Source: Girardinichthys multiradiatus
Lineage: Eukaryota; Chordata; Actinopteri; Cyprinodontiformes; Goodeidae
NCBI RefSeq assembly: GCF_021462225.1
Contig: NC_061795.1
Location: forward strand, 6,107,501-6,171,500
DNA length: 64,000 nt
Direction: 5' to 3'
Position numbers and translations under genes: made by a program
Notes under the pieces: generated by a model
Databases searched by the model: none
The model's input: only the letters and a program-made list of their open reading frames with translations
What the model was told of the DNA's origin: nothing
Shown here: one piece after another, positions 48,001 to 60,000 of the stretch
Layout of the letters: every line of letters starts with the position of its first letter
How positions within the stretch are numbered: position 1 is the first letter of the stretch

Positions 48001-51000
48001 CATCATCATCACTGGCTCCTTCTGTCTCCTCAGGTCTCAGGAGGGCATACATCTCTGACATTTCTGTTTTGACTGGCTGAATAGCAGAGGTTATTATGCG
48101 AGTGCACAAAGCTCTTATACACGGAATACAACAACATCCACACAATGTGAGAATAGCTGCAAAGACTGCTATTGACATAAGGATAGACAACACTAATTGT
48201 TTATATCTACCAAACATTTCTCCAAACCCATCCCACATTGTGGTGTCAACTCCAGAATGATCTTTCATTTTGCTGTTAAGTGACCTAAGGCCCTCCAGGG
48301 CCTTGGTGAGGCTCCCATCAGCTGCGGTGTTATTTGGAATGAACGTACAACATTGATGCCCAAATATTGAACATACTCCACCTTTTTCAGCTAAGAGCAT
48401 ATCGACAGCAATTCTATTTTGGAAAGCCATTAAAGAGGTAGCTGACAATTGTTCATGGATGGCTGAGAATCCTTCTTCAGTTTTATTTCCTAGTCGTTGC
48501 ACATTGTAATGGATGTAATTTATTCTGTCAACATTTTTATTTATTGTGCACCACCAGCATATGGTGGATTCAAAACCTGCTGCTACTTGATCTGCTAACT
48601 TATATTCATCAGGAACTCCTCTTGGTATTCCTATGCTATCTATATAAGTAGGGTCGTCTTTACTCCATCCTGATCTTTTTTCTCTATTTTTCCAGGTGTG
48701 TGGAAATATGCTGGCTACTGTACCCAACAAATCTGCTACTGAGAGTGGAATAACAGACACGGGAAATATTAATGACACTGATGCACACAATCCAGTTGTG
48801 TTGTATGGCAACCTGTCATACAGTTTATCGTCTCCACACCACCACCAGATGTCGCTGCGTGCTTTAGGTTTAAAGCTGACACCTACTGCTATGATGGAGT
48901 GACATTGATCTTTATTGAGTCTGCTTATGTTTGATCCCACACCTGTTCGGTTTATACAGGAAAAATTTCCTGGAGCAACCTTATTTGAAAACATCGGTTT
49001 TTGTTTTTCGGCGGTAGTCAAAGGATAAATCTTATCCCACATAGTACAGTTTGTCGAGGGTCTTGTGCTGTTCATTACTTCTACTAGGCATTTTTCTGTC
49101 AACGTTGAGGGAACCACTTGTAGCAGGGGTCTGGCTCCCATGCATACTACACAATCTGTTTTTGCTGCCTGGGCAGCCTGTTCTGCCATTAAAAGCCAGT
49201 TGTTATCTATTTTAGATATTCCTGTAGATATTTTGAACCAGTCATCTGGGGTTACTGGTTCTGTCTTGAACTCCACTAATAGTTTTAGCCCCATATGCCA
49301 TTTGTTTGTTTTGTTTTCAGGTGTGGCTGCATCATGCCGTATTACCGCAAGTGGCTCAGTAATGTTTTTAACGCATATTTGAATCTGCCAGTAATATTGG
49401 CCTTGGCTAGAATCTACATATGGTGCCGCCACAAAGTCTGTACATCCCGTGTTGTTGGGGGAGATTACAGTCAAGGTTAGACCTCCTCCATCTTTTATCA
49501 GGGTCAATTGTCTTCTCCATTTAATTGCTGGACCTGTGGACCAATCAGACCAGTCCTGTCCTGTTTCTGCTACTAAGTATTTCCAACTCCACCATTGCAC
49601 ATCTCCATAGGTCAAATACCACTCCCACTTCTTATACAATGCGGCATGTTTGTTTGCGCCATCACGTGCTGTTCCAAGCGTTCCCCAGGGTATTTTTACT
49701 GTAGTGGTTTTCTGTACTGGTACACATAGTTTTGTGGTTCTGATGCTTACATCATTTGGGCAGGAATTAACATTTATTTGTCTTTTACTCAAATCTTTTC
49801 TTTCTTCGTAAAAACGTTCCCATAGTAAAATAGCTCCTACAATTACCACTGAGATTATTCCAGCTACTAGCACTATTTTCTTGTGTGTGGGGGTGTACAT
49901 CTTACTTATAGATTGGAACCTTTCCTAAGCACCTTTAAACAGAGTTGTGGAGATCTTCACCGGTTTGAGACAATTGTAAACTATAATTACAATTCCCTTT
50001 GTAGCCGGACTTTTCTCTGTAGGTTTGTTGAAAAGTCACAATGCTACAGCAGATACCACAATGCTATGACCACAACACAAATTATGATGGTTAGAATATA
50101 CACTGCTATTAAGAAACTTATTTTAGTCATGTTCTATTATTCTTTTACAATGTGTCAGATGGATCCATGAGTTTCTTTCTGCAATCTTAATTGCAGTTCC
50201 AGTGGTCAACAACACCTGATAGGGCCCTTCCCACTTAGGTGAATGCCAATGCTTCTTCTTTATGCTTTTTATCAGGACCCAGTCTCCAGGTTCAACTAAT
50301 GGTTTTTCCTGTGTAGACACAAAAGGCTCATGGTCACTTGCGTGTTCATCTGTTTGTTGTTTTTGCTGTAACATTTTTCTCATGTAATCTGCTAGTGTGC
50401 TTTCATCATCAGTTTCCCATTTATTTTTAAAGAATGGTAATCTATATGGCCTCCCAAACAGGGTTTCATAGGGTGTTAGTCCTCCTGTGCTTGTGATGTT
50501 TATGTAGAGCTTTACTAAGTCTAAACATTTAGTCCATGGTCTTCCTGTTTCTTCCATGCACTTTTTTAATCGATTTTTTATTGTTCCATTCATTCGTTCT
50601 ACTAGACCAGCGCTTTGAGGGTGATAAGCGCAGTGATGTCTAAGATCCATTTGTAGGGCTTCTCCTATTTTTTCTATCATTTGATTGACGAAATGAGTTC
50701 CATTATCACTATATATTTTTTCTGGAATTCCATATCTAGGTATGATATCTTTACATAGTGCTTTTGCTACGGTCAATGCATCAGGATTTTGTGTAGGAAA
50801 TAACTCTATCCATTTAGAAAAAGAGTCTATTATTACTAAACAGTACTTTTTTCCTTCACTTTTATTTAATTCTATGAAATCCATATGTATGTGTTGGAAA
50901 GGATATTTTGCTTTGGGGAACTGTCCCCTTTTTGGTCTGAAGTTCCCTTGTGCATTGTGTTTGGCACAGATCAAACATGTTCTACAAAAATTTTTTGAAT

Positions 51001-54000
51001 AAGAGTTAAATCCATATGTTGTGTATATTTTGTTCACTAATCCTACCATTCCTCCTCTCGAGACATGAGAAACTCCATGACTCGATATTGCTGCCCATTT
51101 GTATAGGTTTTTTGGTAGGATAGGTTTATTTTCTGGTCAGGTGTATATTCCTTCTTTAAGTTGAGCTCCCTTTTTTAGCCAGGTTTGTATTTCATTTTGG
51201 GGTGATTGTTGTTGCATTTCCAGTAATGTTTCATCTTTTAGTTCTATTGTTACTAGGAGAAGACTACTTGGTTGTTGTTCTGCAGCTGCTTTAGCAGTTT
51301 TATCAGCAAAGGCGTTGCCTTTAGTCACAGTGTCTGTTCCTGTGGTGTGTGCCGCACATTTGCATATTGCAAGCTTTTTTGGCAGTTGGACTGCTTGCAA
51401 TAGCTCTGTTAATAGTGCTGCATGTGTTACAGGTTTTCCAGTGGAGGTAATCATACCCCTATTTTTCCAATGTTGTGCAAAAGTATGCGTTGTTGCATAT
51501 GCATACTGGCTATCAGTGTATATTGTTGCACTTTTTCCTGTCATTAATTTGCATGCTTCAGTTAAGGCTACTAACTCAGCAGCTTGCGCTGAGTAGTGTG
51601 AAGGGAGTGCTTCTGCTTTTAGTACTTTATTAAGAGTCACTACAGCATATCCGGTTTTTGTTTTACCTTTCTCATCCTTTTTGGAAGACCCGTCTACAAA
51701 TAATATTTCTCCTTCTGTCAAAGGAGTATCTTTTAAGTCTTTTCTGCTTTTTGCTATTTCCTCAGATAATGTTTCACAATCATGAGTTTCTCCATCCTCC
51801 TCTGTGGGGATTAATGTTGCTGGGTTTAGTGCTGTACACCGTTCTATTTTGAGATGTGGTTGTGACAGCAAGATAGACATACAGGAAAGATGTCTTGCAG
51901 GTGACAGAAAACTCATTTTAGTTTGCAAAAGCAGTGCTGAAACTGCATGGGGTACTTTCAAAGTGAGTGGATGGAATAGTACAACATCTGCGCTAGACGT
52001 GACTGCTAGGGAAGCAGCCACCACTGCTCTAACGCAATGTGGAAGGGCACACGCCACTGCATCCATTTTGGTTGAATAGTAGGCTACTGGTTTATATTTA
52101 CTTCCATGTAGCTGTGTCAACACGGAGGTCATGAAATTTCCTTTGCAGTCTACCATTTGTACAAAGTCTTTGTTGTAATCTGGTAATGCTAACACACAAC
52201 TTCCCACCATAGTTTGTTTCAATTTACAGAGTGCATCTTCTGCTTCAGAACTCCATTTTAGGTAGTCAGACATTTTAAGGTCCTCTTTGTACATCAGGCT
52301 TTGCAAGGGTGCTGTTAGCTCTGCATAATTTGGCACCCAACTTCTACAGTAATTAGTGAGTCCTAAAAAAGACATCATTTGTTTCTTTGTCAATGGTTTT
52401 GGTGCTTGCAGAATTGCAGTTTTCCTTTCTTCCATTATTGTTCTTCCCCCTGAACTGAGTTGATGGCCCAGATATTTTACACTTTCCTTACAAAACTGTA
52501 ATTTGTTTTTGCTGACTTTATGACCTTCTTTAGCCAAATGTTTCAGGAGTACTATAGAGTCTTTTTTGCATATTTCTTCGGTTTCAGATGCAACTAGTAT
52601 GTCATCCACATACGTGAGCAATTGGCTCTGTTGTGGTGGGTCAAAAGTGGCCAGGCTGGATGTAAGAACTTGGGAGTAGATCGTGGGGCTTTCACAATAT
52701 CCTTGTGGTAATCTGGTATAAGTGTATCTTTTCCCTTTAAATGTGAAAGCAAACCAGTATTGACTGTCTTTGTGTAGTGGTACAGAAAAGAATGCATTAC
52801 TTATGTCCACTACCGTGAAATATTTTGCTTTCGGGTTCAAGGAGTTTAGTAACGTGTGTGGATCTGCTACACACGGGGATCTTTGTATTACTGCATTATT
52901 TACTGCTTGTAAATCTTGAACCATCCTCCATCCCACAGATGGGGGTGCCTTTTTTACAGGGAATATTGGTGTGTTACAGGGTGATTCAGCACACTCAATT
53001 AATACTCCAGCCTTCTTTAAATCTTCAATAACAGGTTCTATTCCCACCATTGCATCTGGTTTTAGAGGATATTGTTTAACTCTGGGTCTGTACTCTGTTT
53101 TTGGTCTTATCACAACAGGAAGTGCTCCTTTTACCAGGCCAACATCAGTAGGTCCTTGTGACCATAGTCTCTCAGGAACTTGTTTAAATAGTTCCTCTTC
53201 TTCTTTTGTGAAAAAGATGTGTCATTTTTGTTTTGGGTCTAGGTGCACTCCAGCCTGGACAGTTACTGTCCAGAACAATGCCTTTTTGGTCATTTCAGTG
53301 GACTGGCTATACCATGTGTTCATGCCGGTTACCACCCAATCCCTTGCTCTTTCACCTCTGTCCACTAGTTTTGCTAAGTCTTTCCATTCTTCCTTTTTGT
53401 CTTTGCATAAGGATATGTGTGGCCCAGAAAGTTGTCTGAACAGTGGTTTGACAGTTTCTGGCAATATTACTGCAGCTGCTGCATTTGCTTCTACATCTGA
53501 GTACACATATGAGACTGTTATCTTTGTTGGGGTCATCCTGTTCAGTTCACTCATGTACTTGGTGTCTGGCTTTGCAGTATACCACATTGTCACATGTAAT
53601 TCATCTGGTGACATAACATCTTGTGGGCTCCGCATTGATTGTTTGCCTTCATCCACTAACGATGCCCCTGTTGCAGTTGGCGGTTTGTTAGGGATGTCTA
53701 AAGTGTAGTAATAATTTGGTGTTCCCGTCCCTTGTACTACATAGACTTCCTCAGGTTTGCCTCTGACCACTCTCAAACCCTCTGGGGTTGGTGTTAGGCT
53801 TAGGCAGAGGGCTATTAAGCCATCTCTTCCTAATAGGTTCACTGGACATTCTGGTAACATCAAAACTGATAACTGACATGTTTTTCCTTCTGGATCTCTG
53901 ATCCATAAGGGTTCTGTTTCATTTACTTGTTTGATTTTACCTTGGGCGGCCTGAACTGTGGTACATTTCCCACTGGGTCTCACATATGGTAATTGTTCTC

Positions 54001-57000
54001 TAATTGTTGTCCTGCAAGCTCCACTATCACAAAGAAACGTGATAGGTGTGCCTTGTACCAGCAGGGTTATTTCAGGTCTTATTTTTTCAACATAGAATAG
54101 GTCATCTAAATTTAGTATTTCCTCATCTTCTGAGGTGGTTTTCTCTTGTATTAAATTTTGATCCAATTCTGTCCCGTTTGTCTCACGATCTAGTCATGCA
54201 TTTTTAGTTTGTGGGGGAGGACCTCCCCTACAATCCCTGGCTAGATGTCCTTCTTTACCGCAGGACCAACATGCTCTAGGATTTTGTGCTCCAAAGTGTC
54301 CTCTACCTCTTCCTCTACCTCGGCCTCTGCCTTTTCCCCTGCCCTGTGACTGTTGATAGTACACAGTGTTGTCCTCCTCTTGGTAAAACACTGCGTCTCT
54401 GACTGTGTCCTTTTTACCCTTTTTACTTTTTATAACTTTTTCAGCATGCAGCGCATGATTTATGTAGTCTGCAAGCGAGCCCCCACTCATTCCTATGTAG
54501 TGCCGGTTCACCCAGCCATGTATGTCGGGTGTTGAGCCTGAGTGGAGTGCATTTTTTAGTTGCTGCTGATAAGCACCATTTTCATCCTCGCTTGGTTCCA
54601 GTCCACTGTGAACTTTAAAAACCTTTGCCATTCTTACTCTATATTCATCAAAAGGTTCGTCTGGTTTTTGTTTACATCTCCCTATTTCAGTATAGTTTGC
54701 TCTCTTTTTATATTTTCCTTTTATTCTTTCCAGGAGAGGAACTAACTGGGTTGTTAACTCTGCGCTATCAGCAGCAAGAGGTACTCCTACTGCAGTTGAT
54801 GGATTATAACCTCCCTTCACATGATACCAGTCAGGGCCAAGTTTGCACATCCATGCTTGTTGGACTTCTATTCCATTCAGATGGTAGGCTTTCCTAAGAT
54901 CCTCCATCTGCCTCACACTCTCATCCACATCCTCTCTAGGGTGTGGGATTCCTTCTACAGCCTTTTTAACATCATCTTGGGTCCAAGTTCGATAAACTCT
55001 AATTGTGTCTGATTGGCCTTCTGCGCCTGCTCGTGGGTTAGGGAGTTCAATGAGGGGAAAAGTTTGCACATCCCCTCCTTCATCTAGGGTCATGGGACTA
55101 ACCCTAGGTAATGGAGATAATAAATGTCCCAATGTTGCAGACCATTTACCCACTGCACCAGTGCTTCGAGTAGCAATTGGTGTTCGTGGTGTATATCCAG
55201 GTGGTGATGGTGGTGGTGGAGCAGTGGGTGCATCTATATCATTTCTCCCCACTGCCCCTCCCTGTTGCTGCAGTAACTGCTGTTGCAACGCTAAGTAGGG
55301 ACCAGAATATTCATTATCTTCCCTTCTGTGAAACATTATGTTCTCATGTCCTGCTTCTTTCCATTTTGATTCCTCTTTTTCTCTCTTTTGCTCTTCTTCA
55401 CTTGCTTTTTTTTTCTCTTTATTTTGTCGCTTCCTTTCCTCTCTTTCCTGTTTTGCCAGTCTTTCTCCTTCCTCACGTTGTTTTGCTATTTTAACCCAGA
55501 CTTGAGTCTGTGCATAACCTTCCTTTCTCATTTGTTTTTCATTATTTTTGCATTTAATTTTTATTTTATTCTGTAATTCTGTTAGGGCACTTGTAGACAG
55601 CTTTCCATTATAATTATAGGTTTTTATCCAATAACATAGGGGTTCTACTGCATCTTGATTTTCTTTTTCTACCGCTTTCCAATCTTTGCATGTAAGGTTA
55701 TCAAGTAACTTTTGTTTCTCTTTACTTTGCCCCTTTCCCATTTTGAACTAAATTTAGATCCAGTATGTTTTTTAATACCTGGTGTATTCTAAATACTGGA
55801 TTTATGTATTTGAAAACAGGATGGTGATCAAGAAGTCAGTTGTGGTAAAATCCACTTCAACCCTGTTCAGGTGGGATTTTCTTGCCTACAAGCATCCACA
55901 AAGGCTCACCATTTACTATCTGTTTTCAGTTTATATGAAAGGTAAGGACCTAATGGTCATTACGATTCCATTCACTCTTCCACACGTTTTTCAGTCACAC
56001 TTTTTTACGCGTTTTACTCTTACTGTAATTACTTTCACAAAAACATAACAGAGGACTCCGCCGTCCTGTGTAGAGTTTAATTAGTCTATTTCAACTAAGG
56101 GAGTCTACCCTCCTGCGGAATTTAACTGTCTATTTTAGTTCAACAGAGGACTCCGCCGTCCTGTGTAGAGTTTAATTAGTCTATTTCAACTAAGGGAGTC
56201 TACCCTCCTGCGGAATTTAACTGTCTATTTTAGTTCACCTGATAGTGTCTAGAATTGTCAGGGTTTCTCTATACTGTACTATTTTAGGTCATTTGCATTT
56301 CATCACTCATTCCTTTTAAATGAAAGACCTACTCACTGGTTCTCTGTGTCCTCGGGAGTACCGTCAGCCGTCAGACCCCAGCCTGTCAGGGAGGGACCAG
56401 TCCCGGAAAGGGTATTAGTACTGTGGCCACAGATTTGTCTGGAATCTCACTCACCCACTGGGATCGTCAAGCGTCTTGGTCTCCGGCTCGAAGGACCATT
56501 TATGTTAGGTTTAAACACCAAACACTTTCACAATTCTGCACAAAGAAAGACACAGAGAAGTTAGTTCATTTTAACCTGCAGGTGAGAGTGTTTTCAGAGG
56601 CTGCTCAGTTACAATCCTCCACCAACACTCTGAAACAGCCCCTGCTCCGTCTGCCTTTTATTCATAAGAGAAGAGGCCCTGGTTACAGAATGTTCCAAGC
56701 ACAAAACAGGGAGAGATGCACACTCATAATGATTAGAAACAGCTGCACTGACAGAATGTTCTAGAACATCCTGTCTCTATCTTGCAGCTCTTGTACATAT
56801 AAGATATAATCACTCTGAACAGCAAGCTTCACTTCTATTAAAGTTAAAACATATATAATCATTAATTAACCCTAACAATTGCCTTACTTCTAACCTATTT
56901 TATCCTGCCCAGACTATAAGAAAAAGTTGCAAAAGAAATGAATTTACTTGAGTGACGTCTTCTCCTGGACAGGTACAAAAGTGCAACCGTTCACACGTCC

Positions 57001-60000
57001 TTGGACTGCTCAGAAACAGTCAGCATCTCCTTCAGCAAAACGGGGAAATATATGATGTACCGTGGCCAGTCGACATGGAAAGAACAAACAAGGAGGCAGG
57101 CTCCTCTCCTTGGAAAATCCTGAGTGGGATTTTGCATACCTGGCAGAAGAACTGGTTTCTCCAGCAGCGAGATCTCAAGCTTTGTCAAGCTCTTCTTTGA
57201 AGGGTCGGTGAGGAAGGAATAAGTTAACTTGTCCAGCAAGTTGTATTTATCCTTCACGAAGAGATGCTTTTGTTGCGAGCTAACACAAAAAGCAAATGAC
57301 ACTCCATGGGCTAGGACTTATAAAGCCTCTGAGTGATATCATAGCTGCGATAGATGCTGGAAGGTGTGGTTACAGTCTGGTCTGATCTGCTAGATGGCGA
57401 TGGTCCCAACATCATGAAAGTTGCCACTGAGCTGTACATTTCGCGTGCAAGAGGCCCTTGCCTTGTAAGTTGGTATGTAGTTCAGTCATTAGTGCAGTCA
57501 CTTCAACAGCAAAGGCCAAATCTTCCATCCATTGTGCATCGAGAGCTCTGGGATGTCCTCGTCTTTTTTTTTAAACAAAACTCATGAATCTCTGCTTTAA
57601 GATCCCATTCTCGTTTAAGCACCTTGCCCAGGCTGAGTCATCTCACAGCATTTTGGTAGGCTGTCACTATGTTCACTGTCATGCTCCTCAAACAGTGAAA
57701 CAAACTGTCTGTGATTTAGTGCTCTTGCTCTGATTAAATTAACTATTTTAGGTAAGGTAAGGTAAGTTTATTTATATAGCGCTTTTCAGCAACGAGACAC
57801 TCAAAGCGCTGTACATACAATTACAATACAATCACAAAGAAAATAAACAGATACAGACAGAAAAACAAATCAAATGATAAAATCAAACAACAGAGGTAAT
57901 TTAAAAAAGTAAAATAAAATAAAGAGAATAGAATGATGGACAAGAAAATGAAAGGAAAATTGGACTGAAAACGCAACTAATCATGCCTAGATGGTACAGT
58001 CAAAGGCCACTCTAAACAAATAAGTTTTTAATCTTGATTTAAAGCAACTTAGGGTTTCGGCGCTTTTACAGTTTTCTGGCAGTTTATTCTAGATTAGTGG
58101 AGCATAAGAACTAAAAGCTGCTTCTCCATGTTTGGTTCTGGTTTTGGGTATGCAGAGTAGATTTGAGCCAGAAGACCTGAGAGGTCTGGCTGGTTGATAC
58201 ACTTACAACAAGTCTGTAATGTATTTTGGTGCTAAGCCATTCAGTGATTTATAGACTAACAGAAGTATTTTAAACTCTATTCTCTGAGCTACAGGGAGCC
58301 AGTGTAAGGACTTTAGAACCGGGGTGATGTGCTCCACTTTCTTAGTTCTAGCGAGGACGCGGGCAGCAGCATTCTGGATCAACTGCAGCTGTCTGATCCA
58401 CTTTTTAGGCAGACCTGTGAAGATACTGTTGCAGTAATCAATTCTACTAAAGATGAACGCATTAATTAGTTTTTCAAGGTCCTGCTGAGACATTAGTCCT
58501 TTAATCCTGGAGATGTTCTTTAGGAGATAGAAGGCTGACCAAGTTACTACCTTTATGTGCTTCTGAAGGTTCAGGTCTGAGTCCATCACTACACCCGGGT
58601 TTCGAGCCTGACTGGTGGTTTCTAGCTGTATTAACTGAAGCTGTGTGCTAACTTTTAGACGCTCTTCCTTTGGTCCAAAGATTATTACTTCAGTTCTGTT
58701 TTGATTCAGCTGAAGAAAATTTAGGCCCACCCATGCATTGATTTCTTCTAAGCATTTACCCAGCGCTTGAATGGGTTCATGGTCACCTGGTGACATCGTA
58801 ACGTATAGCTGTGTGTCGTCTGCTTAGTTATGATAACTTATGTTGTTGTTTATTAAAATCTGAGTTAGGGGGAGAATGTAGATATTGAATAGGAGGGGCT
58901 CTAAGATGGACCCTTGGGGAACACCACATGTGATGTTTGTGCTCTCTGATGTAAAGTTACCTACTGACACAAAAAAGTCCCTGTCCTTCAAGTAGGATTT
59001 ACACCAGTTGAGTGTTGTACCAGAAAGGCCGACCCAGTTTTCCAGGCGCTCTAATAAAATGGAGTGATCAACAGTGTCGAATGCTGCACTAAGGTCCAAT
59101 AATACCAGCACTGTGGTTCTTCCACAGTCTGCATTTATACGGATGTCATTGAACACCTTGACAAGAGCAGTCTCTGTACTGTGGTGAGCAGGAAGCCTGA
59201 CTGGAAGACATCGAAGCGGTTGGTCATTGTTAGGAAGTTGTTTAACTGCTGAAACACAGCTTTTTCAATAATCTTGCTGATGAAGGGGAGGTTTGATATA
59301 GGCCTGTAGTTCTGTAGTAGCAGCTTGTCCAAGTTGCTCTTTTCAATAGAGTTTTGATAATTGCTGTTTTTAGGGCCTGGGGGAAAACACCTGACAAAAG
59401 GGACGTGTTTATTATTTGTGTTAAATCAGATGTTATTACAGGCAAAGCTTTCTTAAGGAAAGCTGTGGGTAAGATCGAGACAGCAGGAAGAAGAGCTTAG
59501 TTGCTGTACGATTTCTTATAAGATTTTGCAGTTTATTTGGTGAAATTGGGAAATTTTGTCAAAATCAGTTCTAGTTGGAGACAACATTGGTACTGGAGTT
59601 GATGTGGATGTGCTGACTGCCTCTCTGATCTTTTGGGTTTTTTCAGTAAAGAATTTAGCAAATTCATTGCAGGCCCTGGTAGAGTGGAATTCAGATGCTA
59701 CAGTTACAGGGGGGTTTGTTAACCTGTCGACCGTGGCAAATAATGCACGAGCATTGTTAATGTTTTTGCTGATGATCTCAGAAAAGAAGGATTCCCTTGC
59801 ATTTTTCAGTTGTAGGTTGTATCTGTATAGTCTCTCTTTATAGATAATATAGTGAACCTGGAGTCCAGTCTTTCGCCACCTTTGTTCAGCTTTTCAACAC
59901 TTCTTTTTTTCACTTCTGACTGGTGGAGCACTTCTCCATGGAGACATTTTCTTCCCAGAAACGACTTTCACTTTAATTGGAGCAATTGAATCAATGATGT

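Larger units (their letters stand above)
47409..56877 (-). mobile_element. Young full-length endogenous retrovirus (gamma/epsilon-like, class I)
   Basis: Complete provirus antisense to troponin I in its last intron. From the right end: 5' LTR, tRNA-Tyr-type primer binding site, leader with a 95-bp tandem duplication, gag, protease, RT-RNase H, integrase, a small membrane ORF, env, polypurine tract and 3' LTR. Both LTRs are 375 bp and I see no difference between them; the ATTGC duplication is exact. This points to a recent germ-line insertion. Gag to integrase lie in one frame broken by three UGA codons. The one-frame gag-pol, single zinc knuckle, CX6CC transmembrane subunit and CXXC in the surface subunit fit gamma/epsilon-type retroviruses. 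I cannot place it in a named fish lineage. Confidence 0.96.

Noticed and set aside
50742..51002. Plus-strand ORFs within the provirus (also 51,315-51,596, 52,971-53,708 and 55,177-55,494)
   Set aside because: Shadows of the minus-strand gag, pro and pol frames; an antisense gene is not supported by any motif.
53222..53224. UGA as a selenocysteine codon in pol
   Set aside because: Retroviral pol has no known selenocysteine, I see no candidate SECIS element, and the codon lies in a linker. Readthrough or nonsense fits better.
53224..53700. dUTPase between protease and RT
   Set aside because: None of the five conserved dUTPase motifs is visible in the extra segment.
54100..54260. -1 frameshift between gag and protease
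   Set aside because: Gag and protease share the same frame; no shift is needed, only passage through the UGA.
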